Shown here piece by piece: positions 25,730-34,075 of a DNA stretch of 64,000 nucleotides; position 1 is the first letter of the stretch; the number at the start of each line of letters is the position of its first letter. The stretch lies in assembly GCF_958439165.1 (NCBI RefSeq), contig NZ_OY288122.1, positions 1-64,000 of the forward strand, given 5' to 3'. Source of the stretch: an uncultured Hydrogenophaga sp. (GTDB lineage Bacteria; Pseudomonadota; Gammaproteobacteria; Burkholderiales; Burkholderiaceae_C). The position numbers and the translations under genes are program-made. The notes below the pieces were generated by a model. The model saw only the letters and a program-made list of their open reading frames with translations. It made no database searches and was not told where the DNA came from.

Positions 25730-26131
25730 TTACTGGCCGGTGATGGCGCTGAGCATGGTCTTCACATGCCCGTTGATGAAGCGCAGGGTGGACTCGTAGC
25801 GGATGCTGTTGTCGACGAAGGCCGCGCGTTCGCGGTCCAGGTCGACCGTGTTGCCGTCCTGGCTGGGCTGGGTCTGCACCGAATAGCCCATCTTCGGATC
25901 GCGTGGGTCGGTGGTGCCGTTGCGGATATGGCGGGCGTCGGTCAGGGCCACGTCGCCCCGGGCAGGCGCGCCCGACACATTGCGCAGCGCCTGCGCAAAG
26001 TCGAAATCGCGCGCCACATAGCCCGGCGTGTCGGCATTGGCGATGTTGCTGGCCAGCACCTGCTGGCGCTGCGAGCGCAGGACCAGCGCATTCGCATGGA
26101 AATCCAGGCGGGTGGTCATCTGTTCAAGCAT
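25730..26131 (-). CDS. flgB: Flagellar proximal rod protein FlgB
   Basis: FlgB (133 aa) is a proximal rod subunit and the first gene of the minus-strand flgB-L operon. It has the LASNIANADTPGYVARD motif and a C-terminal helix ending NGHVKTMLSAITGQ. The ATG at 26131 is preceded by GAGGTG at a good distance and gives the family's normal length; the frame stays open far upstream only because of high GC. Confidence 0.96.
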   Translation of the reverse strand: MLEQMTTRLDFHANALVLRSQRQQVLASNIANADTPGYVARDFDFAQALRNVSGAPARGDVALTDARHIRNGTTDPRDPKMGYSVQTQPSQDGNTVDLDRERAAFVDNSIRYESTLRFINGHVKTMLSAITGQ

Positions 26132-26514
26132 GGTCACCTCGAAACGGTGGGTGGATGACCCGACCGGCTCACGCACGGGCGGGGGTTCGAGGTGATTGTG
26201 GGAATTCTTGAGGGTGGCCAATCCCCCGAACAAAGGGGGTGTTGCCCCCTTGTTCCCTTCCTTCAGGTGGACGTTGATCGCGTCTGCATGAAGGCCGCGC
26301 GCAGCTGGCCACACCGACTGTAGACATCCCGGGGGCAATGGTCGGGTGGCGTCATGACCAGGGACCAGACCCGATGCAGCCCGCCCTGATCCTGAACTTC
26401 GCGGGCGATGGCGAGCGGCGTGAATCGGGTCAGCGGCGACATGCGGGGGGGAAGCGGCGGCTCGAGGCGGGGAGCTGGCGGCAGACATCGGGGATCGGGC
26501 GCTGTTCGGGCATG
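26132..26514. other. Intergenic region with the flgB operon promoter
   Basis: About 380 bases without a supported gene. It must hold the promoter of the flgB-L operon (expected FlhDC-dependent), but I see no certain FlhDC box or -35/-10 pair. A hairpin is visible at 26229-26254 (AACAAAGGGGG against CCCCCTTGTT, one bulged A) without a T run; it could end the transcript of the minus-strand gene that stops at 26515 or lie in the promoter region. Confidence 0.5.
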
Positions 26515-27471
26515 TCAGAGCCGAATCGGGGCAGCCAGCTCTTGCAAGTGCTGGCGGTCGGCCTGCGTGAGGGCGGTGCACCGCTCCACGATGGTCGGCA
26601 ACGACCGCATCAGGTCGGTCACCGCAAGACGCAGCAGCAACGCCTCGGGATCCCCGCCCAGCCAGCCCTGGCCCGTGAACACCTCGTGCCGGCTGAGGGT
26701 GTCGAGCAAAGCCAGCAACCAGCCCAGGTCGGCCACGGTCGGTTCGGCAGCCGTCGGCCGGGTCAGGGTCTCGTGCAGCTGCTGCAAGCTGCAGGCCATC
26801 GCTCCGGGGTCGAGCGGGCACAGGCGCTCCTGCAGCAGGCAGGTCTGCACCGCCAGGCGGGCTTCCAGGTCGAACATCGAGGGCGGGCCGACCGGATGCA
26901 CCAGACGCGGTAGGGTGGCGTCGAGCTGTGCCCGCTCCTGCGCCAGCCCCAGGCGCAGGATGCGGTGGTCCGGCTCGGCCATGAAGAAGCCGAGCTGGTG
27001 GCTGCCCACCTCGAGCAGATGCGCCCTCCATGCCCTGACCACGCTGTCTGGCAAGGGCGTGGAGGCATCGGTCCCCTGATCGCCGAGCAGCCGGTTCAGC
27101 CCGTCCCGGTAGAGGCGGGCCATGGTTTCGTGCATCTCGTGGTCGACCCGGGTGCGCTCTGCCATCTCATCGCGCTTCGGTCCGACCGATGGGTCATGGC
27201 GGTCCTTGCGGTGCTTGCGGGGCGACCGGGTGGAGCGGGATGACGACGTTGCGTTGTCAGAGCGGACCGAATCGGGGGAACGCGGGGATGGCTCCGGCGA
27301 CACCGTCAACCGGGTGACCGGCAGCGTCAGACGGTGCGGGGTCGACGGGGGTATCGACAGCGGTGGCAGAAACCGCGACTGGCGCAGACGCACGGACCCG
27401 GATTCCAGGCTGGCGCCGGGTTCCGATGAAGCAGGAGAGGAAGCGTTGGAGGCAGAAAAGCGGATCGACAC
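26515..27471 (-). CDS. Unrecognised protein with Ser/Pro/Arg-rich N terminus, between flgB and flgA
   Basis: I do not recognise this protein. From the GTG at 27471 it is 318 aa. The first ~100 residues are Ser/Pro/Arg-rich and look disordered (VSIRFSASNASSPASSEP, SRSTRSPRKHRKDRHDP). The remaining ~215 are helical and Leu-rich (DLGWLLALLDTLSRHEVF, LLLRLAVTDLMRSLP) with no membrane segment. No start has a clear ribosome site: ATG 27552 (345 aa) and ATG 27165 (216 aa) are alternatives. It replaces the usual short space between divergent flgB and flgA. The low-complexity N terminus with a helical body recalls type III effectors, but there is no functional evidence. Confidence 0.55.
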   Translation of the reverse strand: MSIRFSASNASSPASSEPGASLESGSVRLRQSRFLPPLSIPPSTPHRLTLPVTRLTVSPEPSPRSPDSVRSDNATSSSRSTRSPRKHRKDRHDPSVGPKRDEMAERTRVDHEMHETMARLYRDGLNRLLGDQGTDASTPLPDSVVRAWRAHLLEVGSHQLGFFMAEPDHRILRLGLAQERAQLDATLPRLVHPVGPPSMFDLEARLAVQTCLLQERLCPLDPGAMACSLQQLHETLTRPTAAEPTVADLGWLLALLDTLSRHEVFTGQGWLGGDPEALLLRLAVTDLMRSLPTIVERCTALTQADRQHLQELAAPIRL

Positions 27472-27663
27472 GTCAGATCGGTAAGGTTGTCGTGCCCGGA
27501 TCGGACACACCCGTTTGTCACCAGCCAGCCGATTCAATCCAGAAAAAGCCATCAGCAATTCAACACAGACGGCATGCCTGGCCTGCGGCGACCGCAGAAC
27601 CGGCCCGTGATGCTGGCGCTTTTCCGGCCTTTGCGCCTGGAGGGCCGCACCTACAGTGTCGGC

Positions 27664-28407
27664 ATGAAATCCGGTCTGCCACTCCCTCATCTCCTGTACA
27701 CCGCCGCCCTGATGCTGGCCCCCGCGACCTGGGCGCTGGCCCAACCGACGCCGCCAGCTCCGAGCGCCAGCGGAGGTCTGGAACAGATGGCCAAAGACTT
27801 TCTGCAACCCGCGCTGAGCCAGTCCATCGGCGGCGAAACCGGCGTGTCGCTGCGCCCCGAAATCGTCATGGGTCAGCTCGACAGCCGGCTGCGCCTGGCC
27901 CCCTGTGGCGCCATCGAACCCTACCTGCCACCCGGCACCCGGTTGTGGGGCCGCAGCAAGGTCGGCCTGCGCTGCGTGGACGGTATCAGCCGCTGGAACG
28001 TGTTCGTGCCGGTCACGGTAAAAGCCTGGGGACCGGCCTGGGTGGTCAAGGCCAACCTGCCGGCCGGCGAAACCCTGAGCGCCGAGCATGCCGAACAGGC
28101 CGAGGTGGACTGGGCCGCCCACCCCTCACCGGTACTGGCACTCAGCCCGCGCTGGATCGGTCACCAGACCGCCTACCCGCTGCAGGCCGGTCAGCCGCTG
28201 CGGGAGAACATGGTGCGCGCGCCCCAGGCCTTCGAGGCAGGGGCCCAGGTCAAGGTGAGCAGCGGCGGCGCCGGCTTCTCCATTTCGGTCATCGGCCAGG
28301 CCGTGGCCGCCGCCCGGGTGGGCGAAAGCGCCCGGGTTCGGCTGCCCAACGGCAAAGTGATCACCGGCACCGTGCGGGCAGATCAGACGGTCAGCATCGA
28401 CCTGTAA
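27664..28407 (+). CDS. flgA: Flagellar P-ring assembly chaperone FlgA
   Basis: FlgA (247 aa) is a periplasmic chaperone for P-ring assembly. A Sec signal occupies about residues 1-24 (LLYTAALMLAPATWALAQ). A SAF-like domain follows with the family features RLRLAPCG, RWNVFVPVTV and the C-terminal VGESARVRLPNGKVITGTV. The ATG at 27664 places the signal at the N terminus; an in-frame ATG at 27610 is possible. flgA is divergent from the flgB operon. Here flgM does not follow directly because an unfamiliar minus-strand gene intervenes. Confidence 0.93.
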   Translation: MKSGLPLPHLLYTAALMLAPATWALAQPTPPAPSASGGLEQMAKDFLQPALSQSIGGETGVSLRPEIVMGQLDSRLRLAPCGAIEPYLPPGTRLWGRSKVGLRCVDGISRWNVFVPVTVKAWGPAWVVKANLPAGETLSAEHAEQAEVDWAAHPSPVLALSPRWIGHQTAYPLQAGQPLRENMVRAPQAFEAGAQVKVSSGGAGFSISVIGQAVAAARVGESARVRLPNGKVITGTVRADQTVSIDL

Positions 28408-28425
28408 GTGCCCAGGCCTGGCCCA

Positions 28426-29466
28426 TCAAACGAGGACACCGCTCCACGCCTCGTAGTTGTGGCGGTTGGCGCGCGCCAGGGGCCACAACCGTTCATGCAA
28501 AGGCACTGACCCGCTTTCGAGGTGCGAGGCGATCACCGCCGCAACGTCCCGGTCCAGCAGCTGTGGGCCACCCAGGTCAAAACCCTGCCGGACCATGTTT
28601 CGGGCCAACTGGACCGCCTTGGGGGTGGCGCCGAAACAAGCGTCCTGCGCACGGGCAGGAAGGCTGTCCCTGACCACGCTTTTGTCCTCTTCATGCAGCC
28701 CCATGAGGTGGGACAGTGAATAAGACAGGGAACGATACAAGTGGGACCAGCGCGCGAACCGGTCTTTCATGGCAGCGCCGGAGCCCACCCCGTTTTCAAT
28801 GCACTTGGCATAGGTGGAGGCCGTCAGCGACAAGCTCTTGACGCAGTACAGCAGGTGCAATGGCATGGCGGCACATCCCGACGCGTACGACATGGTCGCT
28901 TTCAGGTCCGGATTGAACTCCTTGGCGTGGTGCTCCATCAGCGTGAGCAAACCATCGGCCAGACTCGCCGCCTGGCGCACACCCTCGGGGTGATTGCAGA
29001 GGATGGCCGCATCGGTCTCGACCTTCATCGCGTGCAGCACCAGCATCAGACCCTGCATGCTGAGCGAAGCATGTTTGTAATCCTTGGTCAGCTTGCCTTG
29101 GTCATCAAAGGGCGTGAGGCAACGCTGATACACCAGTGGGTCCAGCAACTCGGCAACGTCCGCCATTGTGGTCGGGCATGACAAGCCACCCTCGATCATC
29201 TTCTTGTCCAACAGACCGGGCATGACCATGCACTCACCGCGCGTCAGCTGATCGGGGTACACAACCCCGTTTCGGCCAACGTAGCTCGGATTTCCGGTCT
29301 TTTTGGGCTGCTTGACCTGGTAGCTGTTCCGGACATGGTCAACCAGGGCCCTGTCGGGCTGATCGGCAGGGGCATCCAGGCGCACACCGCGCTTGCAGGG
29401 TGTGATGGCGTGAGTGCGGGTGAGGGGCTTGTGGATAACGGACGGAGGGGTAGAGTCGGATCGCAT
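28426..29466 (-). CDS. Unrecognised 346-residue protein between flgA and flgM
   Basis: I do not recognise this protein. It starts with a polar Ser/Thr/Pro-rich segment (MRSDSTPPSVIHKPLTRTH) and then has a compact, probably helical body rich in Leu, His and Cys (SLSMQGLMLVLHAMKVE, SGCAAMPLHLLYCVKSLSL, ARWSHLYRSLSYSLSHLM). It has no signal peptide or long membrane segment. No ribosome site is evident before ATG 29466, and the upstream region is AT-rich. It is convergent with flgA (18 bases apart) and divergent from flgM, splitting a normally contiguous flgA-flgM-flgN group. Base composition is somewhat lower in GC than neighbouring flagellar genes, consistent with insertion. Effector-like character is inference only. 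Confidence 0.6.
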   Translation of the reverse strand: MRSDSTPPSVIHKPLTRTHAITPCKRGVRLDAPADQPDRALVDHVRNSYQVKQPKKTGNPSYVGRNGVVYPDQLTRGECMVMPGLLDKKMIEGGLSCPTTMADVAELLDPLVYQRCLTPFDDQGKLTKDYKHASLSMQGLMLVLHAMKVETDAAILCNHPEGVRQAASLADGLLTLMEHHAKEFNPDLKATMSYASGCAAMPLHLLYCVKSLSLTASTYAKCIENGVGSGAAMKDRFARWSHLYRSLSYSLSHLMGLHEEDKSVVRDSLPARAQDACFGATPKAVQLARNMVRQGFDLGGPQLLDRDVAAVIASHLESGSVPLHERLWPLARANRHNYEAWSGVLV

Positions 29467-29793
29467 GGGGTATTTCGTGATGGGGTGAGACGATTTGGTT
29501 TCAAATGAAATCAAATACAACTTTTTTGTGAGTAACCCGCCTCTACCCAGTCGATCCCGGGACCCCAGCCAGCCTATGAACGGCAGGTCTGGAGGATGTT
29601 TCACCCCCATTTCTTCGTTTTGCCGGGGCATCGATGGGCATACATTGACGCCCTGGACGTACGGACGCCGTCGACCCACCGTCTGGCGACCGCCTGCCCC
29701 CCGAAAAAAACCTTGGCCTCAGGCCTCAAGTTCCCGCCCGGACCGACGATAGTTCCTGCACAGAGCCCCCGAACAGGGGGTGTGGAGCGTGAC
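29467..29793. other. Divergent promoter region between the 28426-29466 gene and flgM
   Basis: A 327-base space. The left part (29490-29535) is AT-rich and probably drives the minus-strand gene. The right part carries the sigma-28-like site for flgM (29726-29752). Just before the flgM ribosome site is a small hairpin CCCCC-GAACA-GGGGG (29766-29780) in the leader. No other gene is supported. Confidence 0.55.
29726..29752 (+). promoter_or_regulatory. Sigma-28 (FliA)-type promoter of flgMN
   Basis: TCAA, 15 bases, then GACGATAG: 3/4 and 6/8 matches to the FliA consensus TAAA-N15-GCCGATAA. The -10 lies about 40 bases before flgM. A FliA-dependent flgM promoter gives the known feedback loop in which the anti-sigma factor is made by its own target. 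Confidence 0.6.
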
Positions 29794-30135
29794 ATGAAGA
29801 TCGAATCAACCCCGGATTCCTACATTGGCTCAGTGGCTGGCGGCCCGAACAAAGCCGCCCCGACCACGGCCGGCGAAGCCGCTGCGGCCGGTGCATCGGC
29901 ATCGTCGGCGGCGGCCGCCGCCAAGCCGCAAGCCGGCGTGCAGGTGACGCTGTCCAGCGCCACCCAGTCGCTCTCGGCCACTGGCTCGGGCAGCAGCGAC
30001 GTGTTCAACGCCGAAAAGGTCGAAGCCATGAAAGCGGCCATCGCCAACGGCTCCTTCCAGGTCAACGCCGAGGCCATTGCCGACAAGATGCTGGCCAACG
30101 CCGCAGAAATGCTCAACGGCGCTCGCAGCGCCTGA
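29794..30135 (+). CDS. flgM: Anti-sigma-28 factor FlgM
   Basis: FlgM (113 aa) binds FliA and is exported through the finished hook. The first ~65 residues are Ala/Ser-rich and flexible. The C-terminal binding helices carry the family pattern (FNAEKVEAMKAAIANGSF, then NAEAIADKMLANAAEML). The ATG at 29794 follows GGAGCGTG. flgN starts 17 bases later. The normal flgA neighbour is displaced by an unrelated gene. Confidence 0.92.
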   Translation: MKIESTPDSYIGSVAGGPNKAAPTTAGEAAAAGASASSAAAAAKPQAGVQVTLSSATQSLSATGSGSSDVFNAEKVEAMKAAIANGSFQVNAEAIADKMLANAAEMLNGARSA

Positions 30136-30152
30136 TTCAAGGAACACCGCCC

Positions 30153-30512
30153 ATGCCCGCTGTTGCCCTGTCCCACCCCTGGATCCTGCAACTGCAGGGC
30201 AGTCTGGACGCCCTCGAGAAAGCGCTGCTGGCGGGCGAGGCCATGGCGGTCGAGTCGGCCAGCGCCCAGGTGCAGTCCATCCTGAAGAACGCGCCCCGTA
30301 CCGCCGAATTCCAGGCCGAAGGCAGCACCCTGGGCAAAGACCTTCCGGCGGCTGCACAGCGGTTCGCCCAGCTGCGCCAGGCGGTCCTGCGGGCCCAGGC
30401 CCAGAGCCAGCGCGCCGTCTCCAGCCTGATTCCGCCGTCGGTCACCACGCCGCTGTACGACCGTTCCGGCCAGGGCAGCAGCCACACCAGCCGGGGATAC
30501 CTGAGCGCCTGA
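30153..30512 (+). CDS. flgN: Flagellar export chaperone FlgN
   Basis: This 119 aa helical protein sits in the flgN position and has the family's layout: a long N-terminal helix (LQGSLDALEKALLAGEAMAVE) and a C-terminal amphipathic tail (SSLIPPSVTTPLYD). FlgN escorts FlgK and FlgL to the export gate. Sequence conservation is weak in this family, so the call rests partly on context. A strong terminator follows. Confidence 0.82.
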   Translation: MPAVALSHPWILQLQGSLDALEKALLAGEAMAVESASAQVQSILKNAPRTAEFQAEGSTLGKDLPAAAQRFAQLRQAVLRAQAQSQRAVSSLIPPSVTTPLYDRSGQGSSHTSRGYLSA

Positions 30513-30557
30513 TGCGCCGGACCGACCTGGAAACCTCCAGGTCACCAGAAACAGCAA

Positions 30558-30581
30558 AGCGACCCTCAGGTCGCTTTTTTT
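30558..30581 (+). terminator. Rho-independent terminator after flgN
   Basis: A 7-bp stem (AGCGACC 30558-30564 with GGTCGCT 30569-30575), a CTCA loop and a run of seven T (30575-30581), 46 bases after the flgN stop. A stem extension of two A-T pairs is possible. Confidence 0.88.
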
Positions 30582-30618
30582 GTGCTTTGTCACCGCGCGG
30601 GCGGTGGATGCCGGTGGC

Positions 30619-32535
30619 TCAGCCCATGTCGGTCAGCGCCTGGTCCAGCCGGCCCTCGAACACCCGCAAGCCCAGGCGGGCAGCTTCCCGGAAACGATGT
30701 GAACCCTGAAGGTAATCCTCCAGGTCGTCAAAGGCTTCCCAGGCGGTGAGGGAGTCGTCGATCCCGTCAACAGCGTCCTGCATCCAGGGTTTGAGGGTGA
30801 GCGTGACCTTGCGGAGGGACTTGTCCACTTCGGTGAGCTGTCGCCGCACCGAAGGCCCGCCGACGTGGGCCTTGCGGGCCAGGGCATCGGCCTGATCCGC
30901 CAGGCGCAGGCCCTCGCGTGCGCGGGTGAGGTACTGGCGCAGGCAGCGCAGCACGCCGTCGCGCAGCCCGGCCTGCGGACCATCGGCCGGCAGGGTCGAC
31001 GGGTGCGGGCGCAGCGGCAGGCTGTCGACATGCCGGGCCAGCGCTTCATCCAGGCTGAGCTGGTCGAAACCGCCGATGCTCGCACCGCCCTCGGTGCAGT
31101 TCAGCAGCACCAGGTCGGGCCGGGCACGCCGGGTTTCGGCGGCGATCTCCTGGAACTGGTGGTGGAACAGGAAATAGTCGGGGGCCGTCTGCACCGTGCC
31201 GCCGTGGTACCCGGGCAGCACGCGGGGAACGGTCGGCATGGGGTGGACATCGCTGCCGGAAGCGGCTGCATAACGCTGCTGACCGGCGAAAGCCAGGTCC
31301 TGACCCACCAGCACCACCGGCGAGCAACCCCAGTTCAGCGCCATCTTGAAGCACGAAATGGAGACCGAGCCGGCGGCGACCGACGGCAGGCGTTGTGGCC
31401 GGGCCGCTGCAGTGAGGTGGTCGACCGGGCTGTCGGAGGCAAAGAACCAGACCCGCTCGAACGCCGCCAGTACATTGGGATGGGTCGAGGTGCTGGCCAG
31501 CAGGTCGGGCAGGAAGGCGGGATCGATGCCTTCCAGGAAGTTGAAGGGGGGTGTGGTCTGGTCGACAGCATCCAGCACCAGCGCAAAGTCCGGCCGGATG
31601 CCCTCGCGCTGCAACCGCTTGAGCACCTGCAGCGGTGCCAGCAGCAAGGCCTTGCCCTGGGCACGGCGCAGATGTTCGATGTTCCTGTCCAGCGAGGGGC
31701 CGGGGGAGATCACGATGGCCGGCATGCCTTCAAACCGTCGGCCCAGCTCGGTGATATCGGGCCCGCTGGCAATGCGGGACAGATTGCCCAGGCCCTGGTT
31801 CATCCAGCGCTCGGCATGGCGGCGCCAGGTCACCCAGTTCATGCGCAGGTTCTGGATGGCATTCGACACCGCAGCGTTGGCGGCTTCGACCTGTTCAACA
31901 CTGAGCAGGCCCTCGCCAAGGTCCAGACTGGCAGTACGCTTGGGCACCGAATGGGTGATGGCAGCCACCTGCCGGTTGATGGCGTCGACGTCTTCGACCG
32001 GCGTGATGCCGGGCCAGACCGGCTTCGATGCTTCGGGGTGGTGGTGAAAGGTGCGCTGCTGCCGGCGGGCCTGGATGGCGGCCGCCAGCGGCTCGGGCAG
32101 CAGTCCGTGCACCACCAGGATGTCGCACTGGAAGTTCCACTTCATGGGCAGCACGTGGTCGAGCACGGCCTGCCAGTCGTCGGTGGTCATGGCATCGGCA
32201 CGGGCCATGGCGGTCTGGCAGCGGGCCCGGGTCCAGGCCTGGATGACCTCGTTGCAAATGGCGAGCACCTCGGCCCCGTGGTGCACCGCCTCGACGCCGG
32301 AGCCGGAATGCACGTGGGTCTGGCGCGGTGCGAGCTGGCGGGTGTCGCCGCGAGACAACGTTGACCACTGGGTCCGCAGCTTGTCGATGCGCTGGCGGGC
32401 TTCCTGCACCTGCTCCTGCTGGATCGCCTCGACCGCCATCGAGGCGGTGGTGGCGATGCGGGTCATCTGCAGGATGACGCGGGTGTCGGTCGGGGCGTCG
32501 ACGTGGGCGTCAACTTCTTTCAGCTCGGTGTCCAT
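30619..32535 (-). CDS. Maf-type motility-associated glycosyltransferase (MptE-like, flagellin modification)
   Basis: The 638 aa protein resembles the motility accessory factor family (MAF_flag10, DUF115, MptE-like), which transfers nonulosonic acids such as pseudaminic acid onto flagellin. The core near residues 260-440 has the typical ISPGPSLDRNIEHL, then PDFALVLDAVDQT and SVSISCFKMALNWGC with VLVGQDLAF. The N- and C-terminal parts are helical. It lies 29 bases after fliA on the same strand, probably in the flhA-flhF-fliA transcript. No sugar biosynthesis genes are in the window, so the donor must be made elsewhere. Glycosylation of the two FliC proteins here is an inference. Confidence 0.82.
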   Translation of the reverse strand: MDTELKEVDAHVDAPTDTRVILQMTRIATTASMAVEAIQQEQVQEARQRIDKLRTQWSTLSRGDTRQLAPRQTHVHSGSGVEAVHHGAEVLAICNEVIQAWTRARCQTAMARADAMTTDDWQAVLDHVLPMKWNFQCDILVVHGLLPEPLAAAIQARRQQRTFHHHPEASKPVWPGITPVEDVDAINRQVAAITHSVPKRTASLDLGEGLLSVEQVEAANAAVSNAIQNLRMNWVTWRRHAERWMNQGLGNLSRIASGPDITELGRRFEGMPAIVISPGPSLDRNIEHLRRAQGKALLLAPLQVLKRLQREGIRPDFALVLDAVDQTTPPFNFLEGIDPAFLPDLLASTSTHPNVLAAFERVWFFASDSPVDHLTAAARPQRLPSVAAGSVSISCFKMALNWGCSPVVLVGQDLAFAGQQRYAAASGSDVHPMPTVPRVLPGYHGGTVQTAPDYFLFHHQFQEIAAETRRARPDLVLLNCTEGGASIGGFDQLSLDEALARHVDSLPLRPHPSTLPADGPQAGLRDGVLRCLRQYLTRAREGLRLADQADALARKAHVGGPSVRRQLTEVDKSLRKVTLTLKPWMQDAVDGIDDSLTAWEAFDDLEDYLQGSHRFREAARLGLRVFEGRLDQALTDMG

Positions 32536-32564
32536 GGCGCTCCGCTCAGGTGTCAGACAGGTGT

Positions 32565-33281
32565 TCAGTGTTCGCGCAGCTTGGCACGCAGCCGGGCAAT
32601 CGACTGGCTGTGCAGCTGGCAGATGCGCGACTCGGTCACACCGAGCACGGCCGCGATTTCCTTGAGGTTCATGTCGTGCTCGTAGTACATCGACATGATC
32701 TGCTGCTCGCGCTCGGGCAGCATCTTGATGGCGGCCACCAGGGCCATGCGCATGCGCTGGTCCTGCAGCACGGCCGACGGGTCGACCTCGGTCTCGCCCA
32801 TGTGGCGGTCCAGGAAGCTGTCGTCGTCGTCGGAGCCACCGCTGATATCTTCCAGGTACACCAGCTGGGTGCCGCGCACCTTGGCCAGCAGACTCTGGTA
32901 GTCGGCCAGGCTCATGCCCATCTCCTGGGCGATCTCGCTCTCCATGGGCGAGCGGTGCAGCTTCTGCTGCAGCCGGTTGACCGCCTGTTCGATGTCTTTC
33001 TGGCTCTTGCGCGAGCCGCGCGACATCCAGTCGCCGTCACGCAGCTCGTCGAGCATGGCGCCGCGGATGCGCTGACTGGCAAAGGTCTCGAACTGAACGC
33101 CCTGGGTGGGTTCGAAGCGGGCGATGGCTTCGGTCAGGCCGATCATGCCGACCTGGATCAGGTCGTCCAGCTCCACGCTGGGCGGCAGCTTGGCGATCAT
33201 GTGGTGGGCCAGGCGGCGCACCAGCGGGGCGTATTGGCGCAGCTGGGCGTCGCGGTTGAGCGTGCCTTTGGCGGTGTACAT
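32565..33281 (-). CDS. fliA: RNA polymerase sigma-28 factor FliA
   Basis: FliA (238 aa) directs late flagellar gene transcription. Region 2 is clear (LPPSVELDDLIQVGMIGL, FETFASQRIRGAMLDELR), then region 3 (WMSRGSRKSQKDIEQA) and region 4 with the helix-turn-helix (YYEHDMNLKEIAAVLGVTES). GGAG precedes the ATG, which lies just after the stop of the flhG-position gene. Candidate targets in this window are flgM, fliC1, fliC2, fliS and motA. Confidence 0.97.
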   Translation of the reverse strand: MYTAKGTLNRDAQLRQYAPLVRRLAHHMIAKLPPSVELDDLIQVGMIGLTEAIARFEPTQGVQFETFASQRIRGAMLDELRDGDWMSRGSRKSQKDIEQAVNRLQQKLHRSPMESEIAQEMGMSLADYQSLLAKVRGTQLVYLEDISGGSDDDDSFLDRHMGETEVDPSAVLQDQRMRMALVAAIKMLPEREQQIMSMYYEHDMNLKEIAAVLGVTESRICQLHSQSIARLRAKLREH

Positions 33282-33283
33282 CG

Positions 33284-34075
33284 TCAGCTCCAGAGAAAAC
33301 GGCCGGTCGGACGCACGTCGGCGCGGCTCCCGGTCAGGGCATGCGGGGCGGTGGATGCCTGAGCTGCCTGGGCCACGACCGGAATGCGGGTGTTCCAGGA
33401 ATCGGCGGTCCAGACCGGCCATTCGGTATTCAGGTGGCGCCGGGCGCAGTCGATCACGGTGCGGGTGGTGTGGGCAGCGCTGTCGTCCGGCAGACCCTGG
33501 TGCAGCGGGCACAGCACCGGCTGCAGACCGGCGAACTGCAGCAGCTTGGCCGCGGCGTAGGTGTCCAGGCCGGTCTGGGCCGGACCGATCACCGGGACCA
33601 TGGCATGGGCGCCGGTGTCGCAAAGCAGCTCACCCAGCGCGGCGGCGGGGGCGAACAGCAGCACGACCACATCGGCGGCAAAGGGGGCCAGCAGGCGCGA
33701 CAGCGCAGCGCGTGACCCGCCGGCACGGGCGGTGTCCAGCAGACGCTCCAGGCCCAGGGCGGCCGGCATGACCAGCCAGTCGGCGTCATCCAGCGGGCGT
33801 TCGAGCTGGACCACCGAAGGATCGACGAGGGCGCGCAGCAGGCCCAGGGGCAGTTCGCGGCCCTGACCGGTGGCATGCACACCCGCCTGTTCGGGAGCGG
33901 TGGCGTCGAGCACGGCCACCACGTGGCCGGCAGCGCTCAGGCAGGCAGCCACCTCGCACAGCCAGTCGTACGACTGGGCCGGGCGGGCGCTGCTGGCCAG
34001 CGGCATCAGCAGGGCGCTGCCGCAGAGGGCCGAACCCTCCAGTCCGGCAGCCTGATGGGCGCCGGGCTCAAACAC
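33284..34075 (-). CDS. FlhG/FleN-position protein lacking a P-loop (degenerate MinD-like)
   Basis: The 263 aa protein occupies the flhG slot between flhF and fliA. A Rossmann-like beginning aligns with MinD-type ATPases (ALLMPLASSARPAQS, then AAGHVVAVLDATAPE where family members have the LLLDAD strand), but the deviant Walker A KGGxGKT is absent, as are obvious Walker B residues. If it is homologous to FlhG it should not bind ATP in the normal way. The GTG start overlaps the flhF end by eight bases. It may still tune FlhF or flagellar number; this is inference. Confidence 0.65.
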   Translation of the reverse strand: MFEPGAHQAAGLEGSALCGSALLMPLASSARPAQSYDWLCEVAACLSAAGHVVAVLDATAPEQAGVHATGQGRELPLGLLRALVDPSVVQLERPLDDADWLVMPAALGLERLLDTARAGGSRAALSRLLAPFAADVVVLLFAPAAALGELLCDTGAHAMVPVIGPAQTGLDTYAAAKLLQFAGLQPVLCPLHQGLPDDSAAHTTRTVIDCARRHLNTEWPVWTADSWNTRIPVVAQAAQASTAPHALTGSRADVRPTGRFLWS

